The position numbers and the translations under genes were made by a program. From NCBI RefSeq assembly GCF_001632365.1, contig NW_024468535.1, positions 355,150-419,149 on the forward strand: a stretch of 64,000 nt of DNA. Reading direction: 5' to 3'. The notes below the pieces were generated by a model that saw only the letters and a program-made list of their open reading frames with translations, did no database searches and was not told the origin of the DNA. Within the stretch, counting starts at the first letter, position 1, and every line of letters starts with the position of its first letter. Of this stretch, positions 53,960 to 64,000 are shown in pieces. The stretch comes from Laetiporus sulphureus 93-53. Its lineage: Eukaryota > Basidiomycota > Agaricomycetes > Polyporales > Laetiporaceae.

Positions 53960-56403
53960 ATGACTCTCGACAAGCCATACAATGGACGAAAAGGAAAGCT
54001 CGTGCTGGGAATAGACGTTGGAACGACCTACAGCGGCGTCTCGTATTGCATTCTCGACCCGGAACAGATCCCTCAAATTCGCAGCGTTATGCAGTACGCT
54101 ACCGATGGTTTTATTGGACAATCGTTGCTGATATTGTGTTAGCTATCCTGGACAAGAAGGAGAGAACAAATATAGAGATACAAAGATCCCCACGATCGTG
54201 TATTACGACGAAGAAGGAACAGTTCGTGCGGTAGGGGCGGAGGCCAGATTAGACGCCAATCGACTCCAGGCCAAGGATGAAGGCTGGGTGTTGGCCGAAT
54301 GGTGAATAGGTCCCTTTCTCACCGAGTGGCCTAGGAAAGCTGACAGGACACAGGTTCAAATTACATCTTCGTCCTCGCGACTTGGCGTCGGACGATGAAC
54401 ATCTGCCAACGCTTCCGCCGAATAAGACCGTTATACAGATCCTGGCGGATTTCATGCGATACATATACAAATGCGCCAAAAAGTACATATCCGAGAACCA
54501 CCCAATGGGACCTCAACTGCTGAAGTCGGAGTCAGATGTCGAGTTCGTTCTGACGCATCCTAATGGATGGGGTGGCAGACAACAAGCAAAGATGCGGCGA
54601 GCGGCTGTACTTGCAGGCCTCATTCCAGACTCGGGCGCTGCGAAATCGCGGATCCATTTCGTGACAGAGGGAGAAGCTAGCCTGCACTATTGCATAACTA
54701 ATGGTCTTCCCGGAAATGTCGTCCAGGTCAGTTTAGCAGTTATTGTAGGACCTTCCGTAGCTCTGAGTGCTTTCACAGACCGGCAACCAATTGATGATCG
54801 TCGACGCTGGAGGAGGGACCGTTGATATGAGTACATACAGGATCAATACATACAGGATCACGAGCAAGGTACCAGCTAAGGCCGTTGAGAGCATTGCTCC
54901 GGATTGTAAGTCGCGGATCATAATAGTCAGCTGCCAGATGCGACTCATGGATTGTAGGCGTCATGCAGGGCTCGACGTTTGTCAACGCCAGAGCTGAACA
55001 ATTCCTCAGAGGTGAATCATCACATTTCTGCGCGTCCCGGCATTCTCCTCATCAAGACGTGCCTCAGACAAGCTTGGGAACTCCCCTTTTGGCAACGGCG
55101 AAGACATCCACACGATGCTCGAGTATTTCGAGAACTCGACCAAGCCCACGTTCAGGGACTCGACGAAGGCTTCCTATATTAGGTTTGGTCATCCTCGAGA
55201 TACCGATGAGCAATGTGGTATCAAGAGAGGAGTGTTACCGTTGTCTGGGTAAGACTTTTAGACCTGAGATGTGCTAGCGACCCCTCAACGTGCTCCAAGG
55301 TCGGACATGGCTGCTTTCTTCCGGCCTTCCATTAGCGCTATCAAGGATGCAATAAGGAAGCAATCGTCAGGAGCCAGCGGACGAATCAACGTGAGTTACC
55401 ATCTGGTCATTCTTGCGGAGCTTTTCATACCGAGGTCTTTTAGATGGTGCTATTAGTGGGAGGGTTCGCGGCCAGCCCATACTTGCGTGCCGAACTTCAA
55501 AGCTATGCACACCGCTCCGGCCTATCGCTGTTCTCTCCAGAGTGTCAGACGTAGGTATAACAATCATCGCCACAATCCTTTTCTCATGTGTCCCACAGCG
55601 CCAAAGCCGTCGCGGAGGGTGCTCTCTCTCATTATCTCGATAGCGTTTTGCCCGCACGTGTGGCTAAGTTCACCTATGGCGTGTCGCGGCATCATGTGTA
55701 CGACAGATCTTTGAGCTATCCTGAGGAGCGGCTGGATAAGGCTTTCATAAACCTTTCTGGGGATGCAGTCGTTCCCGGTGGGTTTGTGACGATTATACCG
55801 CGAATACGCCTTTCTCTTTCTCCGTTCATGTATTCAGTATCAAAGGACAAGCGACGTGGACCAGGGAGCGCTCGTTTCGCAAGAAGTCGAATTTAAGGAA
55901 ACCTTCGTCACGACCTGGTCCTCTTCAAACACCGAGTTCTCATGTGATGTCATTCGTTACAAGGGGGCTGCCAATAATCCGCATTGGATGGATGAAGAAC
56001 CGGGTCAGTCCTTGAGCGCAGGTTTCAGCTGATATGAGTAAATGAGACTCTCCCAGATATGTTTGACAAAGTATGCACCATTCGCGCAGATATTTCTCAT
56101 TTACCGAAAGAGAAGAAGCGAGGTCCACGAGGCGAATATTATGAGCAGAAGCCGGAGATAATCTTCCTTGTCGGCTTAAAAGAGTTGAAGGCACAACTAT
56201 CATGGATGGAGGGCGTGAGTTTCCTCTTACATGCTTTGTGGGCACCTCATCCTGACGGGTATGTCTTAGGTTCAGGAGAAAAGGTATGCTTTCGTGCGTC
56301 TTGCGAAATGCCAAGCGTTGTTTAGTGTTGATATAGAAGTCCGGCTACCCTCATTTACGAGGACGACACCGATAAACTTGCATGGGTCCCCGCGACGTCT
56401 TGA
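53960..56403 (+). CDS. Hsp70-like (actin-fold ATPase) protein B
   Basis: Intact paralogue of Hsp70-like A. The ATG at 53960 precedes LVLGIDVGTTYSGVSYCIL. Then come YPGQEGENKYRDTKIPTIVY, NKTVIQILADFMRYIYKCAK, HPNGWGGRQQAKMRRAAVLA, FVTEGEASLHYC, LMIVDAGGGTVDMSTYRI, GSTFVNARAEQFLR, PTFRDSTKASYIRFGHPRDT, LLVGGFAASPYLRAEL, SAKAVAEGALSHYLD and FKETFVTTWSSSNTEFSCDV. The end reads SPATLIYEDDTDKLAWVPAT. About eleven exons with standard splice sites; exon 3 reads through where A has its A7 run. It probably binds and hydrolyses ATP; client or partner is unknown. Like A, it lies on plus within an array of minus-strand C genes. Confidence 0.85.
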
Positions 56404-58385
56404 ATTGCTTTACAATCATCTCTGTGCATGAACTGCTGTGTCCTGTATAGCAAGCACACCGTGTGTGAAACAAGTACGGGAGATGAACAAGTCTTCAGCA
56501 AATTTATGGTCACCTTCACGTTCATCTTCTAGGTAAGTGAAGTAACTCTTATCTGTTCGTTCGAGGAGTGAATAGCTATAAGATGCCGCGCCGTCAGCAC
56601 CAAAGAGTCCACTTTGTGCATAGGCGGAGCGGTGAAGCATGTTGACATCGTGGCTGGCCGGTGCCTGGGCCGCCATTGGCGGTTAACGTTCCACATGTAT
56701 TCTCTATCTAACCGAGACTTGCGGCTTTGACATGGGACCGATCTGATGAGTGGGCGCAATGTCTCATGAAACATCAGACTCGTCATTGTTGAGGGTAAGG
56801 CTGACTTTTCAAAACCTCGGCAAAAAACGGCGAGTGTGTTCGCTCAAGTCGTGAGGTCTCGAGGTCTGGGGGAACTTTGATCTGCTTAAGCCGTGCTTTG
56901 CGCGTTGAGATGCCGTACTCTGAGGTTTCCACGGATGAGCTACCTGTGGCATTATATTGTTAGTAACAGCCTATATTATAATAACGGCTATCTTCCATGT
57001 ACCGAGCGAGCCTAGGACTCCCTAGTCGGTGTGAGCCTAGTCGATGTGAGCGAGCAAGCGTTGACAGGCCCCCACATGGAGTCGCTAGCGGAGATCTCCG
57101 TCCTTTGCCCATAGCTTAGTAAGCAACCGCTCACCGGATCCCTTCTGCGTACCAAGGTTGAGTACTGAGTACTGAGCACTGAGTCGTAACATCGGCTCTC
57201 ACTGGCGTCCACCAACATCCTGCATCGTCACATTCCTCTATGACCTGCTGTTATGACTTCTCCAATAGCCTATTTCATTGAGGAGTCCTCGCTCCTACAC
57301 GAGCCAGAGCTTTTGCGGCTAGGGAGCCCACCCCAACAGTCCGTGAACGGCTTTTCGTCTTCAAGGTCACCATCTTGAGCACGCAAATGAAACCGTGATG
57401 AGATTCAATTGTTCCGTCTCAGCTGGAATTGCGATTTGCTATTCGCCGCACGCCGTGCCTCGTCACATACCGTAAGCCCACGGTGACACCCTCCCCTTTC
57501 CTTTGTCTCCTTCAAGAGAAATCCTCGCCTGTCCGTGGATGAACGCATTTCACTCCTCACTCTCTTCTCCCGCATCTGCTATGGATCGCGCGCACTTTTC
57601 ACCTTTTTACATCGGCACCATGTTCTAACCTGCTGCGGGCATGGTGAGCTATTCGTCATCTCGAAGGTTGCAGCTGACGTAGGAAAGACGCTTGGACACA
57701 TCCACTGGCTAGACGAATATAACGGCCGCGCTATAGGAGTTTGTGATGGCCATCACAACAGCTCCACCAGGTATTACACGATCGACTCTAGCCAGGTATG
57801 TCGCGATCTATTTTTATCCCCGCATAGCACGACTGTCTTTGACGCGTGCCTTCCATTTGTCAATAGTGACATTCAGCACTTCGTCGAGTCTTTTCCGTCG
57901 GACGATCCCTATCGCCCCCAACTGCAAGCGGATGGCCACTTATCCAGCTTTTTCACGCGTCGTACCTATCTCGAGCGCAGGAATTTCTCTCCGCTGTCTA
58001 CGCTCGTCATGCTGACCTCCGTGAGGTCATAAATGGGGGGAGAGTCTGGCCGGTCATACCTATCGCCTCTGATCAAATTATGATATCCACAAAATGCAGC
58101 CCGTCTGGGTGAATATGCAGTTTTGAACATTGATGCCCACAGTGTCCTTCAGCCATCATCGGTAAGTGACAACGAAACGTTCCAGGTGCACAAGAAGTAG
58201 ACATAATATACATGTGTGTGCTCGGTCCTATGGAAGCAGCCAAACTTGTTCTCCGAGAGCAAGCCTGCAGAACTGGAGGAAGGTGGTTTTTAGTTAGAAA
58301 GGAGAGTCATATCATGGCGAATTTCTTTGTCGTATATGTACTGACATAATTGCAAGGGAGGCAAACTACGTGCGGACTGAAAAAC
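56404..58385. other. Long spacer, no supported gene
   Basis: A short ATG-initiated minus-strand frame (56416-56676, 86 codons) has no recognisable homology. The frame at 57535-58032 plus begins with GTG and looks like chance. Short direct repeats (TGAGTACTGAGTACTGAGCAC) occur near 57160-57180. Confidence 0.4.
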
Positions 58386-59861
58386 TCATTGTGAGCCCTC
58401 ACCGCTATTCAACTGCAGCTCGCTAATAAAGCTGGCCAGAATGACCTTCGGCTTCACTAGGATTACCTCATGAACGCCCTTCGTGTCAGCGTCCTTCTCC
58501 ATCCGCTTCAAGCCCAGCTCGTACGGACAAAGTACAGGTTCACCCGCTTGCGCCGGTTTGATCTTGTCTGCAAACCCGTCTTCCATCACCGCTGGCGCGA
58601 ATGTCACATTGGATTTAACGAGAATGATGCTATAGTTGCTCCCCACAGTGCGCTCTCCGATCATGCTGCGGAGCTGGATGGCCATGCGCACGAGTACGCC
58701 GAGGCTCTCTTCGACGTGTCCTGGGACGTGGCCGTCGCCTCCGGCGACGATGAGTATCGAAGTCACGTATTTGGTGAGTCGTTGGATATAGTTTGCAGCC
58801 CAGTGGTTTTCCTCGGAGGAAGTGGGCTGCAGGTATTTGCGCGTGAGCGCTCGCCACCGTCCTGCGACACTCTGGTTCTCTATGGCTTAAAATGAGTTCT
58901 GGCCTATGCTTTGGTCCCGCGGACATACCGAGACGGATCATTCGATTGAAAATCTCATCGAATGGCTTTTTGTCGAGAGTGAGTGGGTCCCATGCTGATA
59001 TGATTCCCTGAAGGATGAGGACGATCGTCTGCTGCAGGGCAATTTCGAGTATGATTGTGTCATCACGAGGGGACCCGCGGAGAATTTCCACCATTGACGA
59101 TCCAACACGCCGTACTGCGCGTTCCTCAGCGAGCTGCGATGAACTTTCAGGGCTGCCAGCAGCGAAAGAATCAACGAGCCCCTTCACCACCTGGAATACC
59201 TCCGAGTTCAGGGACTTGACAAGCCGGACGATGTCCTGCTCTGAGCACGCATCGGCAGTATTGGAGTATGCAAATCCAGCGTCGGCCTCCATTCGACGTG
59301 TCTCCAACAGCTCTTTCATCGATGCGCGCTCTTGCATAGCGGCATCAAATTGCCGGCGAGTTTGATCTAGCTGTCCGTGATGGTCATCGCCGTTTAGCAA
59401 GACTTGTGTCTCAGTAAGATGTCTACTAACCTCCATTCTGGTGCTTTCGAGAAGGCGGCATGCACGATCGACCTGTTGGTGAACTACGTTGAGCCTTGAG
59501 GCTCGCTCTCGATGTGACTGCCATTGTTACGGACCTCCTGCTTGGACATCTCCACCTTACAACGAAGCCGTTGCACCTGCTCAGGGTGGCATCTATCTCA
59601 GACAAGCGTTTACCGCTCAGTAGTGCATTCACGGACCTTCTCATTGGCAATGTTTCTCTCCTTCTGGGCCTCGACGGCTAATTCTTCTAGCCTGGTTGCT
59701 TCACTTCTCTGTTCCCCTGCAATCTGTTCCAGTCTTTGCACCTCTCGCTCCAGTGACGAGCTGCGTTCTTTTTCATTCTGGACTTCCTCGCTCAACCGGT
59801 TGGCTCGCTCGTTCTCTGCGGCTGCTATCTCTTGAACGCTATCCAGCTCCTTCATCCGCAT
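58386..59861 (-). CDS. Array family member C9
   Basis: The coiled-coil exon (RSSSLEREVQRLEQIAGEQR) is open to about 59915; the first in-frame ATG seen is 59861 (MRMKELDSVQ), so the true start may lie further upstream. Short exons follow (QVQRLRCKVEMSKQE; VVHQQVDRACRLLESTRME). Exon 2 has LLETRRMEADAGFAYSNTAD, DIVRLVKSLNSEVFQVVKGL and LEIALQQTIVLILQGIISAW. Exon 3 has NQSVAGRWRALTRKYLQP, LIVAGGDGHVPG, LRSMIGERTVGSNYSIILV, LCPYELGLKRMEKD and VILVKPKVILASFISELQL. No stop was found. It is closest in exon 3 to C1. Function unknown. Confidence 0.65.
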
Positions 59862-59915
59862 GATCAGTTTCAGCTCAAGCAGTCTGCTGTTTTTCTCACT
59901 TCTCGATAAGGGCAA

Positions 59916-61058
59916 TTCTCGTCATTGTGGCAGGCGTGTTGCGGTCCGACAGCATGTTCCTGGATATCAGGCGGCGCCGATTTCCATTGCATGTTGGCGT
60001 GTTGCCAGGGTGAGTAGTACAATGGAATCAAGGGAAAGAGGGGTGTCACCGCCACTCTCTGATATGAAACTGCCAAATGCACGCTGTCAATAAGTGGCCG
60101 ACAATCAGAAAGCATGAAAACTTGTAGAAGCCCGCACATCGAACATGAGGACAAAGCATGGTGGATTCGGTAGCTTGTTGGAGAATTACGAAGGCTTCCT
60201 TCGGGCCGCTGGAGTGACCTCATGACATGATCTTATACCAAGCCATCGGGTGTACAGTAACGTTGAAGCCTGCGAATTTGTGCACACTAACGTTCAGCTT
60301 CCACCATGTCAAACGATGTCGTGTTGAAGTAGAGTAAAGCACCGAGGCTTAGACTCTTGTAATGAGGCTCTGATAGGGTCGTCGACTGAGGAGAGTCGCC
60401 TAGGGAATGAATAAGGAGATTTGCCGTTTAGCAGAGTGTCCACAGTATAGCCTCAGTCCACGAATACGCGAGTATACCCAGTTCTCAGTATACACGAGAC
60501 GATTGTCGCCAGACCTTTGAATCGAAAGACAGCCTTTCTTAGACACAATGAGACTTCAAGGGGGGGGAAAACTGCTCCATTAACAGGCGGGAGTGCGCCC
60601 TTTATACATGCTGATCCTAAGGAACCTTACGCGACATGCGATGAGACACGACAGAAGTACCCGGTCGCATGACGTGGCTATCGACGGAATTGGAGTGCTA
60701 CATGCCAAATATGGTTAAACTAACGAAAAAGATGGGGAGCTGTCGTCCTTGGGCATACAGACGTCTTCCCCAAACCATTCCAGCGTACAAGTCGAAGCGC
60801 ATTGAGTCGGCTAGCTCGGTCGTCACAGGAGATCGTATTTTCGATTCGCAGCCTGCCGCCCTCAAGCGCGCGATCGTCACCGTGAGCCTCACTTTCGCCT
60901 TTTTGCGTCCTCACCCGCACGCCAGTCCGGCCCTACGGATGACGCTGGTAGAGTCGAATGTAAAGTAGTGAGCTTGTAGTCCGAATGAAACAGGTCCATA
61001 ATGAAAACTGATGATTGTACTGCACCGTCACGAATCTCTCCTACAAGAGGGGTAGACT
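59916..61058. other. No gene or LTR identified
   Basis: I searched this stretch for a 3' LTR of the adjacent minus-strand retroelement and for a polypurine tract but could not identify either. A poly-G run (GGGGGGGG near 60560) is on the wrong strand for a polypurine tract of that element. Confidence 0.4.
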
Positions 61059-63206
61059 TCAAGTCTTGTCCCCAAGACCGCTCGACGACCAAGGGATATA
61101 ATAGTTGACAACGAGAACTGCGAGCTCGAGGATGTTCGTATAGAAGTAGAGGTCGCAGTCATCGACGCGCAGATGCAGTGGGGAGAATTGGAGGTCGCCA
61201 AGTGTCTCGGTATCGAATGAGTTGAGGAGACTTGCGTCGAGAAGACGTCGAGTGTCAAAATTACATGGTTGAGAGAAGGACGAGAAGGTCTGGTGAGATG
61301 CCCTGTAATAGAAAAGCTTCAGTCGACTCGCGGCCACCGCCTCCTTCAATATGGTGCCATCCAACTTCCGCAAACAATAAGATCCGGATGCATAGCGTTC
61401 GTGAATAACATACGGGCCAGACCATCACAACGCGCCCTTGTTGCCATGCTGCGCATCCAGCCAGGTCTCGTGAACGAGGACCCAAGTGCCAGGATCGTAT
61501 ATGCCAGAGGATATCGCAGCATCGTGCTTTCGCATGTAGTCGTCGATCGTGCGTTGGCGGCTTTCACGTAGATGGTCAAGAGCTTGCCCGATATGTGCTT
61601 CCTTCCGTGTGATCTGCTGGAGGCGCAGGGTAATGAGGTCTTCTGTGCTAGTGACAGTATGCCAGGCTAAAGAAAACCAGGTGCGATCAGCCATATCAAA
61701 CGGAAAGAGACAATGTTTTCCATAAAGAAGGAAGTAGGGTGTATACCCAGTCGCGCGAGACGCTGTGATACGCATCGACATCAAACCCGCATGAACATAT
61801 AAGGGCCACTTTGACGCAGCATCTCCACAAGATCGGAGAATCGCTCGTGTAAGTGTTTGACCGTCTCGCTCTGCAATACCGTTGCCTTCCGGATGATACG
61901 GCGAGCTCATGATCACCGATACACCATGTTTCTCCAGGATCTCCCTAGCTGCGCCTTTAAACTCTGGGCCGCCGTCGCACACACAGATGGGTATGCAACC
62001 AAACTGGCACAGGACGTCCTCCCAGAGAAATTTCGCCCAGTTTCTTGCAGTGTTCTTCGCCACCGCACGTGCCTCCGGCCACCGCGAGACGTCGTCCGAT
62101 GCATGCAGAAGATACTTCTGCCCTCCATAGCCTTTTGGCATGTGTACTGTGTCCAACACAAAACGGCGCAGGATGCTCGGGGAGATCGTGATTGACAAGG
62201 GTGTCTTGTCCCGTTTGCGTGCGCGGTATTGGCAACTATTGCACGATCGCACGAAGAAGGCAATCTGCCTGTACATATTAGGCCAGTAGTACTGCTCAGT
62301 GAGCTTCTTATATGTTGGATCGCGCCCACGATGACCACAGTCATTGTGCGCCGCCTTGATAAGATCCATACGCCTAGCCTTGTCGATGATAACCAAGCAA
62401 GGGAGTTCGACGCGGTGGGTCTTCCAGAGTCGACCATCGCAAGAGGCAAACCCTTTCGCACGTCGAAGAAAGGATCGTGTAGCATCCGGACTGCGCTGCG
62501 CCTGCTGCGGCAGTGAACCGCAATGGAGATATGAAAGGATGTCTGAGAACAGCCCCTCATCATCGTTGTCCTCAATGCGATGTACGTGCGAGGAGCCGTT
62601 GAAGGCTTGGAGATGGTCAAATACTGGGCGATGCTGATGGAAGAGGGCCAGGTGGTGCTCGGTTCCTAAACTGACGATGTCAGCAAACTCACGGCAAGAC
62701 TTACGCGCCACAAACTCGGTCCCAATATATGAAAAATCATCAATGTTCCGAAGGAACGATGAATGAAATGGGGAAGGATTCTCTGCAGGATAGCGACCCG
62801 ACTGATATCGCGCCTCATGAATGCTCCACCATCGAGGAACGAGGCCAGAGAGGTTTGAATCGATACCAGTATTGCCCATGTCGCCCATCTCCAACAGCCG
62901 TTCCCCTTTGAGGGAGTGGAAGGAGCCCATATGCGCTATCCCTTCCATGCAGGAGACCACATGACTCTCTGCAGAAGCCACACAAACGTTGACCCCTGCA
63001 CCCCAATAGTCTGGATTATCGTCATAGAGAAGCATTAGCCAGAGACGGGCTGTCGTGCCCAGAGAGTGTCCGACCAAGCGGTCCAACTGCTGTTTGCCGT
63101 CTGACTCGTCGGAGTCGTTCGGAGATGGTCTGCGACGAGAAAGCCCATCTGCCGCCGCATGCTTATCCGCTGGGATGCTCGAAGGTGAAGAGCTTGCAAT
63201 ATGCAA
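61059..63206 (-). pseudogene. Gypsy integrase region
   Basis: The frame opens near 63200 with ADKHAAADGLSRRRPSP, the usual linker after RNase H. The zinc-finger is HNDCGHRG with CNSCQ. The catalytic core shows the three acidic residues in FVLDTVHMPKGYGG, CVCDGGPEFKGAARE and SSPYHPEGNGIAERDGQTL. An in-frame TGA at 61425-61427 interrupts the C-terminal domain. The same frame then continues (WSGPYVIHERYASGSYCLRK; LDGTILKEAVAASRLKLFYY) to 61059. Such enzymes insert element cDNA into the host genome; this copy is unlikely to be active. Confidence 0.85.
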
Positions 63207-63849
63207 CCCAGCGCGTCATCGGAGCATTGGGAAGGTCAGGCTCATTCAACATCTGTCGCAGATATTTAGCATCAACTTCAAGGTGGAAGAATATGCCCCA
63301 AATTCGATGTCTGAGTTGCTTCATAGCTCGGAAGACACCATACAGCTCGAGCTTCGGCTGCGAATAGCGCGATTCGGTGTCATTGAATGTGTACGAGCCA
63401 TACAGAACAGGATGCTTGTCGCTTTCATTGTACTGGAACAAGATCCAGCCTGCCCCATGAATAGAAGAGTCGACTGCCAAGACGACCAGGCCATGAAGTG
63501 ACGATCGGGGACCCGGGTGTATCGTGCTAGCGAGCTCATAGTCGACCTTCTTGAGAACAGGTGCTTGGGAGATAAGCTGCTTGAGCTCGTCCATCGCCGC
63601 TCGCTGTTCGTTGCTGAAGTGAAAGTCACGTTCTGTGTCATGAAGCAAGCTTGTGAGTGGCTTAGCAATGAGAGAGAAGCCTTTGATCCAACGCCGGGCA
63701 ACGCCTGCTGTCCCGAGGAATCCGTGAACTTCTGGGATCGATTCGCAATATGGCCAATTCGCGATTTTGTTGACGAGCCCGTGATCGACGTGCCAGCCTT
63801 CGATGGAGATGATAGATCCGACGATCCGTAGCTTGGGTGTTGCGAGCAC
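63163..63849 (-). pseudogene. Gypsy reverse transcriptase end and RNase H
   Basis: GWHVDHGLVNKIANWPYCES and VHGFLGTAGVARRWIKGFS are the RT thumb/connection. VVLAVDSSIHGAGWILFQY, YGSYTFNDTESRYSQPKLEL and FHLEVDAKYLRQML are RNase H motifs. The frame ends at KLFTFEHPSG, while the integrase linker continues in another frame, so a frameshift lies near 63190. Confidence 0.82.
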
Positions 63850-63903
63850 AAGCTTAGTGCCCGATGCGGTGATACCTGTATTGTCCGAGGTGAAAATTTA
63901 TGA

Positions 63904-64000
63904 GGGCTGTAGGACACGGAAGTAAAGAGTGACTCAGCCTCGAATGAATAAAGCGAGTGCTGTATAAAATACCTGTAGGACACGGAAGTAAAGAGTGACT
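63904..64000. repeat. Short direct repeat at window end
   Basis: A 29-base unit beginning CTGTAGGACACGGAAG occurs at 63904-63932 and again at 63972-64000, 68 bases apart. Read on the minus strand (the pol strand) it is pyrimidine-rich and ends CCTACAG. Confidence 0.85.

Larger units (their letters stand above)
61059..64000 (-). mobile_element. Ty3/gypsy LTR retrotransposon, decayed pol, partial
   Basis: Minus-strand pol region running off the right edge, in the order RT end, RNase H, integrase. It is disabled by at least one frameshift and one in-frame stop. Gag, protease, the main RT catalytic part and the 5' LTR would lie right of the window. Confidence 0.85.

Noticed and set aside
57535..58032. 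165-codon plus-strand frame
   Set aside because: It begins with GTG, its composition is irregular, and no homology or exon chain was found.
60550..60570. Poly-G run as the polypurine tract of the gypsy element
   Set aside because: The element is on the minus strand, so its polypurine tract should appear as pyrimidines on plus; no LTR follows.

Overview
This window looks like nuclear DNA of an agaricomycete (mushroom-forming basidiomycete) fungus, perhaps a polypore. Genes on both strands are cut by many short introns of about 50-70 bases with GTRNGT donors. The gene content is fungal: an allantoate-permease-type MFS transporter, an E-class P450, vacuolar carboxypeptidase S, an A1 protease, a GT49 glycosyltransferase, Crinkler-type kinases, Hsp70-like ATPases and a Ty3/gypsy element. 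No rRNA, tRNA or CRISPR array was seen. Exon structures were joined by eye from reading frames and splice consensus. Where exon lengths summed to a whole number of codons I say so.

Layout. Bases 1-17,400 hold metabolic and secreted-protein genes, several of them broken: an MFS transporter running off the left edge, a lone Crinkler N-terminal module, a P450 with an in-frame stop, an intact 2-hydroxyacid dehydrogenase (333 aa), a carboxypeptidase S with local frame breaks, a second dehydrogenase copy that has lost its catalytic residues, and an A1 protease with a stop in its active-site motif. Bases 18,180-24,170 hold two tandem Crinkler-kinase genes (623 and 726 aa). They share a nearly identical N-terminal segment but have different C-terminal halves. 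A GT49 glycosyltransferase (519 aa) follows at 24,594-26,602.

Bases 27,294-59,900 are dominated by an array of at least nine paralogues, plus a relic, of one uncharacterised family. I call them C1 to C9, numbered left to right, with relic C10; all are on the minus strand. Each has a variable N-terminal region (membrane segments, coiled coil or degenerate ~22-residue repeats) followed by two conserved exons. A tandem duplication of about 5.3 kb lies inside the array, and its junction falls within a gene, making C4 a chimera. Two Hsp70-like genes (42,877-45,330 and 53,960-56,403) and a relic of a third lie in the array on the opposite strand.

Mobile DNA includes two 649-bp fold-back elements, two short related MITEs next to the Crinkler genes, an unrelated 338-bp palindromic MITE, and a decayed Ty3/gypsy pol at the right edge. 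Three of the terminal-inverted-repeat elements share CACCGC ends, and four elements have clear 3-bp target duplications.

The strongest candidate for something undescribed is the neighbourhood of Crinkler-kinases, Hsp70-like ATPases and the expanding variable-N-terminus family. It shows head/tail reshuffling, tandem duplication and gene decay, as expected of a fast-evolving recognition or conflict locus. That functional reading is inference only.
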